NCBI GenBank assembly: GCA_947624015.1
Contig: CANQIA010000007.1
Coordinates: 1-64,000 of the forward strand
DNA length: 64,000 nt
Direction of reading: 5' to 3'
DNA from: an uncultured Clostridia bacterium
GTDB lineage: Bacteria; Bacillota; Clostridia; Lachnospirales; CAG-274
Part shown: piece by piece, positions 17,904 through 27,145 of the stretch
Position numbering within the stretch: position 1 is the stretch's first letter
Layout of the letters: each line of letters begins with the position of its first letter
Notes under the pieces: model-generated
Told to the model about the DNA's origin: nothing
Seen by the model: the letters and a program-made list of their open reading frames with translations, nothing else
Databases searched by the model: none
Position numbers and translations under genes: made by a program

Positions 17904-19337
17904 TCAATAGGCTTTGCCCCAGTAAACCATAGTCTTGGCAGGTTTGCCGCAGCATACGCACTTGTCAGAGATCTCCTCCTGCTCAAAAGGCATACATCTT
18001 GACGTAGCGGTAGTCATTTCCTTTATTTTGAGTTCGCAGGCTTCGTCGCCGCACCACATGGCTTTTATAAAGCCGGGAGTTTCTTTAAGTATCTTGGCAA
18101 ACTCGTCCATGTTGACTGCAGTATAGGTATGAGCGTCTCTGTGCTTTTTGGCTCTTTCGAGCATATCATGCTGTATTGCTTCAAGCAGTCTTGAAACTTC
18201 TTCGGCAATATTGTCAAGACTTACGGTAATTTTTTCTCCCGTATCACGCCTTGCAAGTACAGCCTGATCGTTTTCTATATCTCTCGGTCCAAGCTCAACT
18301 CTTACGGGAACGCCTCTCATTTCGTGTTCGCTGAATTTCCAGCCGGGAGATTTGTCGCTGTCGTCAAGAACAACTCTTGCCACAGATGATATCCTTTCTT
18401 TTATCTCGGCTGCCTTTTCAAGAACGCCTTCCTTCTTTTGCATTATAGGAACGATCACAACCTGGGTAGGCGCTATCCTTGGAGGAAGCACAAGACCGCT
18501 GTTGTCGCCATGTACCATTATTATGGCGCCTATTATTCTCGTTGACATTCCCCAAGAGGTCTGATGCACATATCTGAGCTTGTTGTCTTTGTCCGTATAC
18601 TGTATATCGAATGCATGGGCAAAGCCGTCGCCAAAGTTGTGGCTTGTGCCTGACTGCAAAGCCTTGCCGTCGTGCATGAGAGCCTCTATCGTGTATGTAG
18701 AGTGAGCGCCGGCAAATTTTTCCTTGTCAGTCTTTTTGCCCTTTATCATAGGAATGGCTAAGACCTGCTCGCAGAAATCGGCGTATACGTTAAGCATTTG
18801 TATAGTTCTCTCTTCCGCCTCTTCCGCTGTGGCATGAGCTGTGTGTCCCTCTTGCCACAGAAATTCCATAGAACGTAAGAAAGGTCTTGTGGTCTTTTCC
18901 CATCTGACAACGGAACACCACTGGTTGTAGAGCTTTGGCAGATCTCTGTAGGACTGTACTATATTTGAATAGAGATCGCAGAAAAGAGTCTCTGACGTAG
19001 GTCTTACGCAAAGTCTTTCCTGAAGCTTTTCAAGACCGCCGTGAGTTACCCATGCCACCTCAGGCGCAAAGCCTTCCACATGATCCTTTTCCTTTTGCAA
19101 AAGACTTTCGGGTATGAACATGGGCATATACACGTTTTCTACGCCTGTTGCCTTAAAGCGGGCGTCAAGCTCCTTTTGTATATTTTCCCATATGGCATAG
19201 CCTGAGGGTCTTAATATCATACAGCCTCTTACGCTTGAATAATCTATAAGCTCAGCCTTTTTTACAACATCTGTATACCACTGAGCAAAATCCTCCTCCA
19301 TGGAGGTGATCGCCTTTACCATTTTTTCCTTAGCCAT
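17904..19337 (-). CDS. proS: Prolyl-tRNA synthetase, archaeal/eukaryotic type (ProS type 3)
   Basis: Charges tRNA-Pro. 477 residues, the short form lacking the INS editing domain of the common bacterial ProRS. Class II motifs: [40 protein letters not shown] (motif 2 region) and [15 protein letters not shown] (motif 3). The C-terminal extension ends in a cysteine pair CVCCGKPA and a terminal Tyr, as in type 3 enzymes. ATG start with RBS AAGGAG. No T-box is seen upstream; a consensus promoter is at 19372-19400. Confidence 0.96.
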   Translation of the reverse strand: MAKEKMVKAITSMEEDFAQWYTDVVKKAELIDYSSVRGCMILRPSGYAIWENIQKELDARFKATGVENVYMPMFIPESLLQKEKDHVEGFAPEVAWVTHGGLEKLQERLCVRPTSETLFCDLYSNIVQSYRDLPKLYNQWCSVVRWEKTTRPFLRSMEFLWQEGHTAHATAEEAEERTIQMLNVYADFCEQVLAIPMIKGKKTDKEKFAGAHSTYTIEALMHDGKALQSGTSHNFGDGFAHAFDIQYTDKDNKLRYVHQTSWGMSTRIIGAIIMVHGDNSGLVLPPRIAPTQVVIVPIMQKKEGVLEKAAEIKERISSVARVVLDDSDKSPGWKFSEHEMRGVPVRVELGPRDIENDQAVLARRDTGEKITVSLDNIAEEVSRLLEAIQHDMLERAKKHRDAHTYTAVNMDEFAKILKETPGFIKAMWCGDEACELKIKEMTTATSRCMPFEQEEISDKCVCCGKPAKTMVYWGKAY

Positions 19338-19371
19338 TTTTATTTCTCCTTATTTCATTTATATAGAATAA

Positions 19372-19400
19372 ATTTTAATACGATAAAGGGGATTTGTCAA
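19372..19400 (-). promoter_or_regulatory. Promoter of proS
   Basis: Minus strand: TTGACA (19400-19395), 17-bp spacer, TAAAAT (19377-19372), about 35 nt before the ATG. Confidence 0.85.
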
Positions 19401-19447
19401 GGTATTTGGGAAAACAAGAGTTTGACAGACCGCAATGAGGTGTTTTT

Positions 19448-19712
19448 ATCGATACGCTTGCAAGAAATGCCTTACGACATTTCTTGCAGATATTCGGGTA
19501 TAAAAATATTGAGCTTTACGAAAGCCAATTTATGGCTTTCTAAGCTCAAATTTTTTCCTCAGGCGGGCAAAGCTCGCCTTGCGGATTAAAGTCTGCGACA
19601 CGGATGCATGGCGAGCAGCATTACAAAGTAATGCGACCAGCGCTTTTTTGAAAGCTGTTCTTTACTTAAAATCTATATTTTCTTTCAAAATATTGTTTTT
19701 TCGACAGTCTGA
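19448..19712 (+). repeat. Dispersed hairpin element, copy B
   Basis: Occupies the 410-bp gap between proS and the SHOCT/LEA-like gene; no protein gene is there. Modules: GCAAGAAATG/CATTTCTTGC (19460-19487), TGAGCTT.ACGAAAGCCA/TGGCTTTCT.AAGCTCA (19510-19548), GGCGGGC/GCTCGCC (19562-19578), core of 20 nt (19580-19599), GCATTAC/GTAATGC (19618-19634), GCTTTTTTGAAAGC, and the closing TTTTTTCGACAGTCTGA (19697-19712). Nearly identical to the reverse-oriented copy C at 34268-34598. Confidence 0.8.
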
Positions 19713-19738
19713 GGGGCTGTCTTGTCAACAGCCCCTCT
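19711..19738 (-). terminator. Hairpin after the SHOCT/LEA-like gene
   Basis: Stem GAGGGGCTGT/ACAGCCCCTC with a 7-nt loop, directly between the stop at 19748 and copy B. T-tract is poor on both strands, so termination strength is uncertain. Confidence 0.5.
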
Positions 19739-19747
19739 TATTGTTTA

Positions 19748-20236
19748 TTATTCAGTCTTATCCTTGATATCCTCGGCAATATCCTCAGCCTTATCCTTTA
19801 CGTCCTCGGCAATATCCTCAGCCTTATCCTTTATGTCCTCGGCTTTGTCCTTAACAGCCTCGGCAATGTCCTCCGCCTTTTCTTCGACTACCTCTACTTT
19901 ATCTGTGATATCCTCGGCAGCCTCGCTTACAGGCTCTGCCACAACGTCGTTGTTAAAGTCGGCTTTGCGTGGTCTGTTCTTTATTTCAGTTACCTTTACG
20001 CCTATTACGTCGGCTGACTTTTTGGCGCCCTCGGCAATGCCGCCGGCAACGGTCTTTGCCATATTGGCAGCCTTCTTAACAACGGGCTTTGCATCCTTTG
20101 TAAGAGATGATAGCTTTTCCTTCACATCGGAAAAAGCGCTGCCGCTGTTCATGGCGCTCATAAGCTTAACGGCGTCGTCAGCCGTTATCTTTCCGTCTTC
20201 AACCATTTTCAGAATTGCCATTTTTTCTTCTTTCAT
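19748..20236 (-). CDS. SHOCT-like helical protein with LEA-type 11-mer repeats
   Basis: 162 residues, RBS AAAGGAGG. The N terminus (EEKMAILKMVEDGKITADDAVKLMSAM) is a SHOCT-like/YvlB-type short helical domain. The middle (residues 35-75) is Lys/Ala-rich. The C terminus (from ~115) is a tandem amphipathic 11-residue repeat of the form KAEDIAEDVKD, interrupted once by a 7-mer KAEDIKD, highly charged and alanine-rich like LEA or apolipoprotein helices. At DNA level the repeat is near-exact with a 33-bp period. Possible membrane-surface or desiccation/stress role is inference only. It begins 34 nt after the plsC stop, so the two form one operon. Confidence 0.7.
   Translation of the reverse strand: MKEEKMAILKMVEDGKITADDAVKLMSAMNSGSAFSDVKEKLSSLTKDAKPVVKKAANMAKTVAGGIAEGAKKSADVIGVKVTEIKNRPRKADFNNDVVAEPVSEAAEDITDKVEVVEEKAEDIAEAVKDKAEDIKDKAEDIAEDVKDKAEDIAEDIKDKTE
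19755..19850 (-). repeat. 33-bp in-frame tandem repeat
   Basis: The unit TCCTCGGCAATATCCTCAGC (plus-strand beginning) with CTTATCCTTTA following recurs at a 33-bp spacing, encoding KAEDIAEDVKD. Such near-identity invites length variation between strains. Confidence 0.7.
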
Positions 20237-20270
20237 AAAAATATCCTCCTTTTTGATCCATATATAGATT

Positions 20271-20996
20271 TTATTTCATGTAGGGCATATCTGCCTCTAT
20301 AATGCCTTTTACTTTTTTGGGAAGCTCTGCTATCTCTTCCTTTGTCATAAGGGCTGTGTTTATAGGCTCGTGGATATACAGATTTACCGTTGCGGGCTTT
20401 ATTATATAGTGATTGCCCTCCATAATATTAAGCGTACCGTCTATCGTAACGGGAACTATGGGCTTTTTTGCCTTTGTGGCAAGCTTGAAGCTGCCCGACT
20501 TGAAATCAGCCATTTTACCTGTCTTGCTTCTTCTGCCTTCGGGGAATATAACCATATTTATGCCGCTTTTAAGCTGTTTTATTCCCGAAAGTATTATCTG
20601 AGCCGACTGCTTGATATCGTCTCTGTCCATAAAAAGACAGTGTATCCTTTTCATCCACTGATTGACCCAAGGGAATTTTTCCAATTCGATCTTGGCTATG
20701 AAGCCCTTTGGTACAGGGATATAAGATAAGAGCAGCAGTATATCGAAATTGCTCTGGTGGTTGCATACAAAGAGTATGCCGTTTTCTTTAGGTATGTTCT
20801 CTATACCGTATACATTGACCTTGGCTCCGCAGTCCTCCATCCTTTCCTTTGCCCAGCCTGTGACCGTTGAGTATACAAAGTCTTCATATTCCTGATTTTT
20901 GCCTAAGGTCAGCATTTTGTCGGCTTTTTTAAGCTCTCCGTTGTGAAGAGAAAGTGAAAGTATGAACTTCAGATACCACTTTATTGTCCTAAACAT
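20271..20996 (-). CDS. plsC: 1-acyl-sn-glycerol-3-phosphate acyltransferase
   Basis: Acylates lysophosphatidic acid to phosphatidic acid at the membrane. The acyltransferase motifs are present: HQSNFD (HX4D), FMDRDD, and FPEGRRSKTG (glycerophosphate-binding EGR), plus VPVTIDGT. N-terminal hydrophobic stretch WYLKFILSLSL. I use ATG 20996 (protein starts MFRTIKWYL) with GAGGTGATG upstream; ATG 21005 or GTG 21008 are alternatives. About 241 residues. Cotranscribed with the SHOCT/LEA-like gene and divergent from rsmB. Confidence 0.9.
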   Translation of the reverse strand: MFRTIKWYLKFILSLSLHNGELKKADKMLTLGKNQEYEDFVYSTVTGWAKERMEDCGAKVNVYGIENIPKENGILFVCNHQSNFDILLLLSYIPVPKGFIAKIELEKFPWVNQWMKRIHCLFMDRDDIKQSAQIILSGIKQLKSGINMVIFPEGRRSKTGKMADFKSGSFKLATKAKKPIVPVTIDGTLNIMEGNHYIIKPATVNLYIHEPINTALMTKEEIAELPKKVKGIIEADMPYMK

Positions 20997-21118
20997 GGCA
21001 AACATCACCTCATATATGTAAAAAACTCTTTTGTAATTCGCAAAAATATGTTAAACTGTATCTATATATAAGTATACAATATTTTTGATAAAAATAAAAG
21101 GTTTTTTTGGAGTAAAAA

Positions 21119-22438
21119 ATGAAAGAAAGAGAAATTGCGCTTTTTGTGCTTATGGATATATTGCAGGAGTCTGCTTATAACAATATAATATTGAGAAAGA
21201 CACTTAACGAACACAGCGAGCTTAACGGAGTACAGAAGGCTTTTATAACGGAGCTTGTAAACGGCACTCTGAGAAATCTTAAAAACATAGATCATATAAT
21301 AGACAAATTTTCAAAGACACCAACGGCTAAAATGAAGCCCTTTATAGCCTGCAATATAAGGCTTGGCGTTTACCAGATGCTCTATATGGACAAAATACCC
21401 GTAAGCGCAGCCTGCAACGAGGCTGTAAAGCTTGCAAGGAAAAGGCATTTCGATAACTTGTCGGGCTTTGTGAACGGCGTGCTGAGAGCTGTGGCAAGAA
21501 ATAAGGACAATATAGAATATCCCAAGGACACAACCGAATATCTTTCGCTGAAATATTCATATCCTCGCTGGATGATAGAGTACTGGCTTGAGGATATGGA
21601 TAGGGATACGGTTGAAAAAATGTGCATAGCAAACAGTAAGCCGCCCCACATATCCATATGTGTGAACACCTTGAGGACAGATAAATATGCCCTTGCCGAT
21701 ATGCTTGAAAAGGAGGGCATGGAAATTAAGAGTAATACTTTGCTTGACAACAGCTTATATTTATATAGGACAAACAATATATCAGAAAGCGACGCCTATA
21801 AAAGGGGATTGTTCCATATTATGGACGAAAGCTCTCTTATAGCCGTAAAGGCGCTTGACCCCAAAAAGGGAAGCACGGTCATAGACCTGTGCGCAGCGCC
21901 GGGAGGAAAGAGCTTTGCAATAGCCGAGGCTATGGAGAATAAGGGAAAGGTAATATCAGGGGATATATATGAGCATAAGCTGGCGCTTATACGGGAGGGC
22001 GCTATAAGACTGGGACTTGACTGTATAAATGCCGTACTGAGGGATGCTTCTGTACCCGATGAGAGCATAAAAGCGGAATATGTGGTAGTTGACGCCCCCT
22101 GCTCGGGGCTTGGACTTTTGAGGAAAAAGCCCGATATTAAATACACAAAGAGCAAAGAGGATATAGACAGCCTTGTAAATATACAGAGGGAAATATTATC
22201 AGCCGCCCAAGCCCGCGTAAAGGAAGGTGGCGTGCTTCTCTATTCCACCTGTACCGTGTCCTGCAAGGAGAATATTGAAAATATAAGGTGGTTTTGCAGT
22301 CGATTTGACTTTGAGCCCGAAAAAATAAAGCTGCCTAAGGGTATTGAATATGACACGGCAGAAAAGGGCTATGTACAGATATTGCCCTGCGATCACGATA
22401 CCGACGGCTTTTTTATAGCAAGACTGAGGAGAAAATAA
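21119..22438 (+). CDS. rsmB: 16S rRNA (cytosine-967-C5)-methyltransferase
   Basis: SAM-dependent RNA methyltransferase. 439 residues: N-terminal NusB-like RNA-binding domain (residues 1-~130), then Rossmann domain with DLCAAPGGKSFAIAEAM (SAM motif I), VVDAPCSGLGLLRKKPDIKY (catalytic PC motif IV) and LLYSTCTVSCKENI (second catalytic cysteine, motif VI). ATG preceded by TTGGAG. First gene of a plus-strand run; its stop is 1 nt before the rlmN ATG. Confidence 0.95.
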   Translation: MKEREIALFVLMDILQESAYNNIILRKTLNEHSELNGVQKAFITELVNGTLRNLKNIDHIIDKFSKTPTAKMKPFIACNIRLGVYQMLYMDKIPVSAACNEAVKLARKRHFDNLSGFVNGVLRAVARNKDNIEYPKDTTEYLSLKYSYPRWMIEYWLEDMDRDTVEKMCIANSKPPHISICVNTLRTDKYALADMLEKEGMEIKSNTLLDNSLYLYRTNNISESDAYKRGLFHIMDESSLIAVKALDPKKGSTVIDLCAAPGGKSFAIAEAMENKGKVISGDIYEHKLALIREGAIRLGLDCINAVLRDASVPDESIKAEYVVVDAPCSGLGLLRKKPDIKYTKSKEDIDSLVNIQREILSAAQARVKEGGVLLYSTCTVSCKENIENIRWFCSRFDFEPEKIKLPKGIEYDTAEKGYVQILPCDHDTDGFFIARLRRK

Positions 22439-22439
22439 T

Positions 22440-23483
22440 ATGGACAAGCCCGATATACGCTCTCTCACATTGGAGGATCTTACGGCGCAGCTTGTATCGA
22501 TGGGAGAAAGACCCTTTCGTGCAAGGCAGATATTCAATTGGCTCCACGGGAAATATGTAAGGGATATGGATCAGATGACCAACATTTCCAAGGAGCTGAG
22601 AGAAGAGCTAAAAATTAAATTTACATTAAATAATATAAAAATAGTTGAAAAATTCTTCTCAATGGAGGATAATACAGTTAAGTATCTTTTTGACATAGGC
22701 AACGATATACTGATAGAAAGCGTGCTTATGAGATATTCCTACGGCAATGCGGTGTGCATAAGCTCTCAGGCAGGCTGCCGCATGGGCTGTACCTTCTGCG
22801 CATCCACCACAGGCGGACTGGAAAGAGATCTGCTTGCGGGAGAAATGGCGCAGCAGATATATGAGATACAGAGAGATACGGGAGAAAGAGTTTCCAATGT
22901 AGTCATAATGGGAAGCGGAGAGCCTCTCGATAACTTTGACAATGTGCTGGACTTTCTGGAGATAATACATGATAAAAACGGCAACGATCTCAGCCATAGG
23001 CATATCACTCTTTCTACCTGCGGCATTGCGGATAAGATATATGAACTGGCTGACAGACGGCTACAGATAACTCTTGCCATATCTCTCCATGCGCCTAATG
23101 ACGAGATACGCCAAAGGACAATGCCCATAGCGAGAAAATACAGCTATGATACTTTGCTTAAGGCGGCAAAGGACTATGCCGACATTACAAAAAGACGTGT
23201 TACATTTGAGTATGCTCTTATTGACGGGATAAACGACAGCAAAGAAAACGCAAGAGAGCTGGCTTCACATCTTAGGGGAATAATGTGTCATGTAAATCTT
23301 ATACCCGTAAACGATGTAAAGGAAGCGGGCTATATAAGAAGCAGCGATAATAAAATAAAGACCTTTGCGGATGTACTCAAAGACAAAGGGATAGAAACCA
23401 CAATACGCCGTAGGCTCGGCAGCGATATTAATGCCGCCTGCGGTCAGTTGAGAAAGAGATATAAGGAAAACAGAGGTGTTTAA
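22440..23483 (+). CDS. rlmN: 23S rRNA (adenine-2503-C2)-methyltransferase
   Basis: Radical SAM enzyme modifying A2503 in 23S rRNA and A37 of tRNA. 347 residues with the cluster motif C113-x3-C117-x2-C120 (GCRMGCTFCAST), MGSGEPLDNFDNV, LALSLHA-like ITLAISLHAPND, and the C-terminal RRRLGSDINAACGQL holding the catalytic cysteine. Follows rsmB directly and is followed by the phosphatase, the standard Firmicutes order. Confidence 0.96.
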   Translation: MDKPDIRSLTLEDLTAQLVSMGERPFRARQIFNWLHGKYVRDMDQMTNISKELREELKIKFTLNNIKIVEKFFSMEDNTVKYLFDIGNDILIESVLMRYSYGNAVCISSQAGCRMGCTFCASTTGGLERDLLAGEMAQQIYEIQRDTGERVSNVVIMGSGEPLDNFDNVLDFLEIIHDKNGNDLSHRHITLSTCGIADKIYELADRRLQITLAISLHAPNDEIRQRTMPIARKYSYDTLLKAAKDYADITKRRVTFEYALIDGINDSKENARELASHLRGIMCHVNLIPVNDVKEAGYIRSSDNKIKTFADVLKDKGIETTIRRRLGSDINAACGQLRKRYKENRGV

Positions 23484-23484
23484 G

Positions 23485-24222
23485 ATGTATGGATTCGGAG
23501 CGAGTCATGTAGGAAAAGTACGGCTTAAAAATGAGGACTCCATATTTGTGTCAAACGAGGCTGTAGGCAGACTGGACAACCTTTACATCGTCGCAGACGG
23601 CATGGGCGGTCACAAGGCGGGACAGGTTGCCAGCGCCACAGCCATAGAGAGCTTTGTTTCAAGCGTGAAAAAGGCTGAGGATGACGAAGCTCTCGACATA
23701 ATGATTGGAGGCGTATCTGACGCCAATAATGCCGTGTTCAGCCTGAGCAGAGAGTATGAGGAGTATTCCAATATGGGTACCACCATGGTCGCCTGTACGG
23801 TAAAGGACAAGGTGCTTTATGCTGCCCATGTGGGAGATTCAAGGCTTTACAGAATATCAGAGGGCAATATAACACAGGTGACAAACGACCATTCCTATGT
23901 AGCCGAAATGGTAAGGGCAGGCAAAATGACTGAGGAGGAGGCTCTGGTACATCCTCAGAGAAGCTGTATCACAAGAGCGGTGGGTACAGACAGATCTGTG
24001 CGAGTAGACGGTCTTATTGTAAATGTAAAGGCAAAGGATATATACATAATATGCAGCGACGGTCTGAGCAACATGGTAGGCAAGGACGAAATGCTTGAAA
24101 TATGCCTTGACAGCGGCAAAACAGTTGAAGATAAGGTAAATACACTTATAGACAGGGCAAACGAAAAGGGCGGACCCGATAATATATCCGCCGTTCTCAT
24201 AGATATGGAGGAATGGCAATGA
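23485..24222 (+). CDS. prpC: PP2C-family serine/threonine phosphatase (PrpC/Stp)
   Basis: Metal-dependent phosphatase that reverses PrkC phosphorylation. 245 residues from ATG 23485 (RBS GAGGTG overlapping the rlmN end). Metal-binding motifs: KNEDSIF, YIVADGMGGHKAGQ, MGTTMVAC, HVGDSRLYR, IICSDGLSNM and GGPDNISAVLI. The stop overlaps the kinase start (ATGA), so phosphatase and kinase are translationally coupled. Confidence 0.95.
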   Translation: MYGFGASHVGKVRLKNEDSIFVSNEAVGRLDNLYIVADGMGGHKAGQVASATAIESFVSSVKKAEDDEALDIMIGGVSDANNAVFSLSREYEEYSNMGTTMVACTVKDKVLYAAHVGDSRLYRISEGNITQVTNDHSYVAEMVRAGKMTEEEALVHPQRSCITRAVGTDRSVRVDGLIVNVKAKDIYIICSDGLSNMVGKDEMLEICLDSGKTVEDKVNTLIDRANEKGGPDNISAVLIDMEEWQ

Positions 24223-26273
24223 TATTAGAGAAAAACCGCATTATAAACGACAGATATAAAATAATAGAAAAAATAGGCATAGGCGGTATGGCAATAGTCT
24301 ATAAGGCAAAGGACATACAGCTTGACAGAGATATAACCTTTAAGGTGCTTAAGCAGGAATTCATAGAGGACGAGGAATTCATAAACCGCTTCAGAACAGA
24401 GGCAAAGGCTGCCGCTCAGCTTTCCGATGCCAATATAGTAAGCGTATACGATGTAGGCAACGACGGAGACATATCCTATATCGTTATGGAATATATTGAC
24501 GGCTTTACACTTAAGGAGCTTATATACAACAAGGCTCCCTTTTCCAATGAGGATGCTGCCGAAATAGCAATACAAATAGCTTCGGCTCTCGACCATGCTC
24601 ATTTAAACGGCATCGTTCACAGAGATATAAAGCCTGAAAATGTACTTATTGCAAAGGTAGGGAACGAGGGCAAGGCCATGGTCACCGACTTCGGTATAGC
24701 CAAGGCGGCAAAGATCACGTCTACCACCGACGATTATATGGGATCTATACACTATTTCTCTCCCGAACAGGCTAAGGGCGACGATGTGGACAACAGAAGC
24801 GACATATATTCCTTGGGCATAGTTCTCTATGAAATGGTAACGGGAGAGCTTCCCTTCGACGGAGACGAGGCTCTGGATCTTGCCATGCAGCATATAAAGA
24901 ACCCTATCCCCGATCCCAGAGAGATAAATCCACAGGTCTCTGAGGAAATAGTTGATATAATAAAAAAGGCATGCTCCAAGGAACCCAGAAACAGATATCA
25001 GTCCGCAAAGGATATGATGGACGATCTTAAGCAGGCAATAGGCGTGTCAAAGCTTAATTGGGAGGAACTGGAGGATAATGTAGAACCTATCGCCTCCAAT
25101 GAAAGCGGCACAAGAAAGTTTGATCCCAACGAGCTTGAGGACGAGGATTATGACGACGACTATGACCAAGAGGAAAGGGAATACCGCTCCAAGGAAATAA
25201 AGGTAATAATTGCCGCTGTAATAACAGGTATCATACTTATATGCGCTCTTACCTTCGGAACAAAATATATAAACAAAACTCTCTACGGAGATACTATAAG
25301 GGTTCCCGATTTTGTGGGAATGAGCTATGACAAGGCTTGCATGAAGGCTGAAAGAAAAGGCATAACGGTGGAAAGAAAAGAGATATATGAGGAGGATGTG
25401 AACTCCGGCGATGTGGCAAGACAGTCTCCCGAAAAGGGCGAAAGGATAAATGCAGGCGATGTCGTTATACTCTATGTAAGTCAGGGAGCAGGCGATATAC
25501 AGGTGCCTTCTCTTGAAAATCTCAGTAAGTCAAAGGCTGAGGAGGTACTTAAAAAACAGGGACTTAAGCTTAGCGACAATGTGGAATACGTACACAGCGA
25601 CAAGCCCATAGGCACCGTTATATCTCAGTCCCCCGAAGCAGGCTCAATGGTAAGCGCCGATACGGAAATATCCATAAAGATAAGCCAAGGCAGTATAGAC
25701 GAGGAGATACCTATGCCGGACTGCCGCAACAAGACTAAAGACGAGGCTTTAAAGCTTCTTGACGAGGCAGGTATTTCAGGCAGATTTATAGAGGGCTACA
25801 GCGATACGGTACCCGAAGGCAGCATTATAGATCAGGGCATAGATCCCGGTACGCTCATTTCTGTGGGAAGCAACGTGATACTGACAGTAAGCAAGGGCGT
25901 AAACGAGGAGACGAATACTCAGGAGGATACTCCTCCCGCTTCGGCTGTATTACCGCCTGTTGTAGACGTAGAGCCCGAACCTCAACAGCCCGAGGTACAG
26001 CCTGAGCCCGAGCAGCCCGACACCATAGAGGAGGAGCCTGTGCCTCAGGCTGCTCCCAAGAGTGTGAGCATACCGGTAAATCCGGGTCAGGATTCTCTTT
26101 CGGAAAGTAATTCTCTTAGGATAACAGCCACAACAGACGGCGTTGAAAGAGTAGTGAAGGAAGGAACCTTCAGCAAGGATGATTTCCCCTTTACCGTTTC
26201 GGACAGCACATCGGGTACAACGGAATACAAGGTCTATCTGAACGGAGAGGTAATACACAGCGAAACGAGATAA
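24219..26273 (+). CDS. prkC: PASTA-domain serine/threonine protein kinase
   Basis: Membrane Hanks-type kinase sensing peptidoglycan fragments; controls cell wall metabolism and germination in relatives. 684 residues from ATG 24219. Kinase domain: IGIGGMAIVYKA, K42, HRDIKPEN (D136), DFG (D157), SPEQAKGD and SDIYSLGIVLYEM. Acidic juxtamembrane region, one transmembrane helix (~325-348), then three PASTA domains (~360-424, 426-490, 494-557). A Pro/Glu-rich linker (PEPEQPD repeats) leads to an extra C-terminal beta domain of about 90 residues, so it is longer than a bare three-PASTA kinase. Confidence 0.95.
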   Translation: MILEKNRIINDRYKIIEKIGIGGMAIVYKAKDIQLDRDITFKVLKQEFIEDEEFINRFRTEAKAAAQLSDANIVSVYDVGNDGDISYIVMEYIDGFTLKELIYNKAPFSNEDAAEIAIQIASALDHAHLNGIVHRDIKPENVLIAKVGNEGKAMVTDFGIAKAAKITSTTDDYMGSIHYFSPEQAKGDDVDNRSDIYSLGIVLYEMVTGELPFDGDEALDLAMQHIKNPIPDPREINPQVSEEIVDIIKKACSKEPRNRYQSAKDMMDDLKQAIGVSKLNWEELEDNVEPIASNESGTRKFDPNELEDEDYDDDYDQEEREYRSKEIKVIIAAVITGIILICALTFGTKYINKTLYGDTIRVPDFVGMSYDKACMKAERKGITVERKEIYEEDVNSGDVARQSPEKGERINAGDVVILYVSQGAGDIQVPSLENLSKSKAEEVLKKQGLKLSDNVEYVHSDKPIGTVISQSPEAGSMVSADTEISIKISQGSIDEEIPMPDCRNKTKDEALKLLDEAGISGRFIEGYSDTVPEGSIIDQGIDPGTLISVGSNVILTVSKGVNEETNTQEDTPPASAVLPPVVDVEPEPQQPEVQPEPEQPDTIEEEPVPQAAPKSVSIPVNPGQDSLSESNSLRITATTDGVERVVKEGTFSKDDFPFTVSDSTSGTTEYKVYLNGEVIHSETR

Positions 26274-26275
26274 CT

Positions 26276-27145
26276 ATGAGCAGAGGAAGAATAATAAAAG
26301 GCGTCGGAGGCTTGTATTATATAGCCTCCGATGGCGTTGTATATGAATGCAGCGCAAGAGGAAGATTCAGAAAGGCACGCATAACTCCCACAACGGGAGA
26401 TAATGTCGGCTTTACGATACTGGATAAGGAAAAGAGAAAAGGCTCGCTGGATACGATCGAAAAGAGAAAAAATATACTGCTGAGACCAAGGGTGGCGAAT
26501 ATAGACTGCGCTGTAATAATATTTGCCGCAGCAAGTCCCGATATAAACACAGATCTTCTGGATCGTTTTCTTATACTGGCTGAGGAAAGGAAAATACCCG
26601 AGGTTATCATTTGCATAAACAAGTGGGATATTGCCAAGGAAGGGCTTCGTGAAAGGCTTGAGAGGATATACGGCGGGTATTACCCAATAGTATTTACATC
26701 GGCTGAGGAAAACAAAGGCATTGACGAGCTTAAAGCCCTGCTTGAGGGCAAGGTATCGGTATTTGCAGGTCCGTCAGGCGTGGGCAAATCCAGTCTTATA
26801 AACCGCATAATACCCGAAAGCAACAGACAGACAGGCGAGATAAGTCGTAAAATAGAGAGAGGAAAGCACACTACAAGACAGGTGGAGCTTATAGACGCAG
26901 GGAACGACACATATATTGTGGATTCTCCGGGATTTACCTCCCTTACTCTTGAGTTTATAAAGCCTGAGGAGCTTCAGTATTATTTTAGGGAGTTTAAGCA
27001 GTATATTGACAAGTGCCGCTTTGCGGACTGCGCCCATATACATGAACCCGACTGTATTATAAAGGAAAACGTAGGAAAGACCATAGCCAAGGAGAGATAC
27101 GACGCTTTTGTCTTTCTATACAATGAATTGAGGAGCTTGTTATGA
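26276..27145 (+). CDS. rsgA: Ribosome small subunit-dependent GTPase A
   Basis: Circularly permuted GTPase that checks late 30S maturation. 289 residues: N-terminal OB fold, G4 motif NKWD, then Walker A GPSGVGKSSLINRI (~165) and switch/G3 DSPGFTSL, followed by a C-terminal zinc finger (CRFADCAHIHEPDC). Begins 2 nt after the prkC stop and overlaps rpe by 4 nt. Confidence 0.96.
   Translation: MSRGRIIKGVGGLYYIASDGVVYECSARGRFRKARITPTTGDNVGFTILDKEKRKGSLDTIEKRKNILLRPRVANIDCAVIIFAAASPDINTDLLDRFLILAEERKIPEVIICINKWDIAKEGLRERLERIYGGYYPIVFTSAEENKGIDELKALLEGKVSVFAGPSGVGKSSLINRIIPESNRQTGEISRKIERGKHTTRQVELIDAGNDTYIVDSPGFTSLTLEFIKPEELQYYFREFKQYIDKCRFADCAHIHEPDCIIKENVGKTIAKERYDAFVFLYNELRSLL

Noticed and set aside
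19755-19850. CRISPR-like short tandem repeats
   Set aside because: The 33-bp repeat is in frame inside a coding region without variable spacers and encodes an 11-residue helical repeat.
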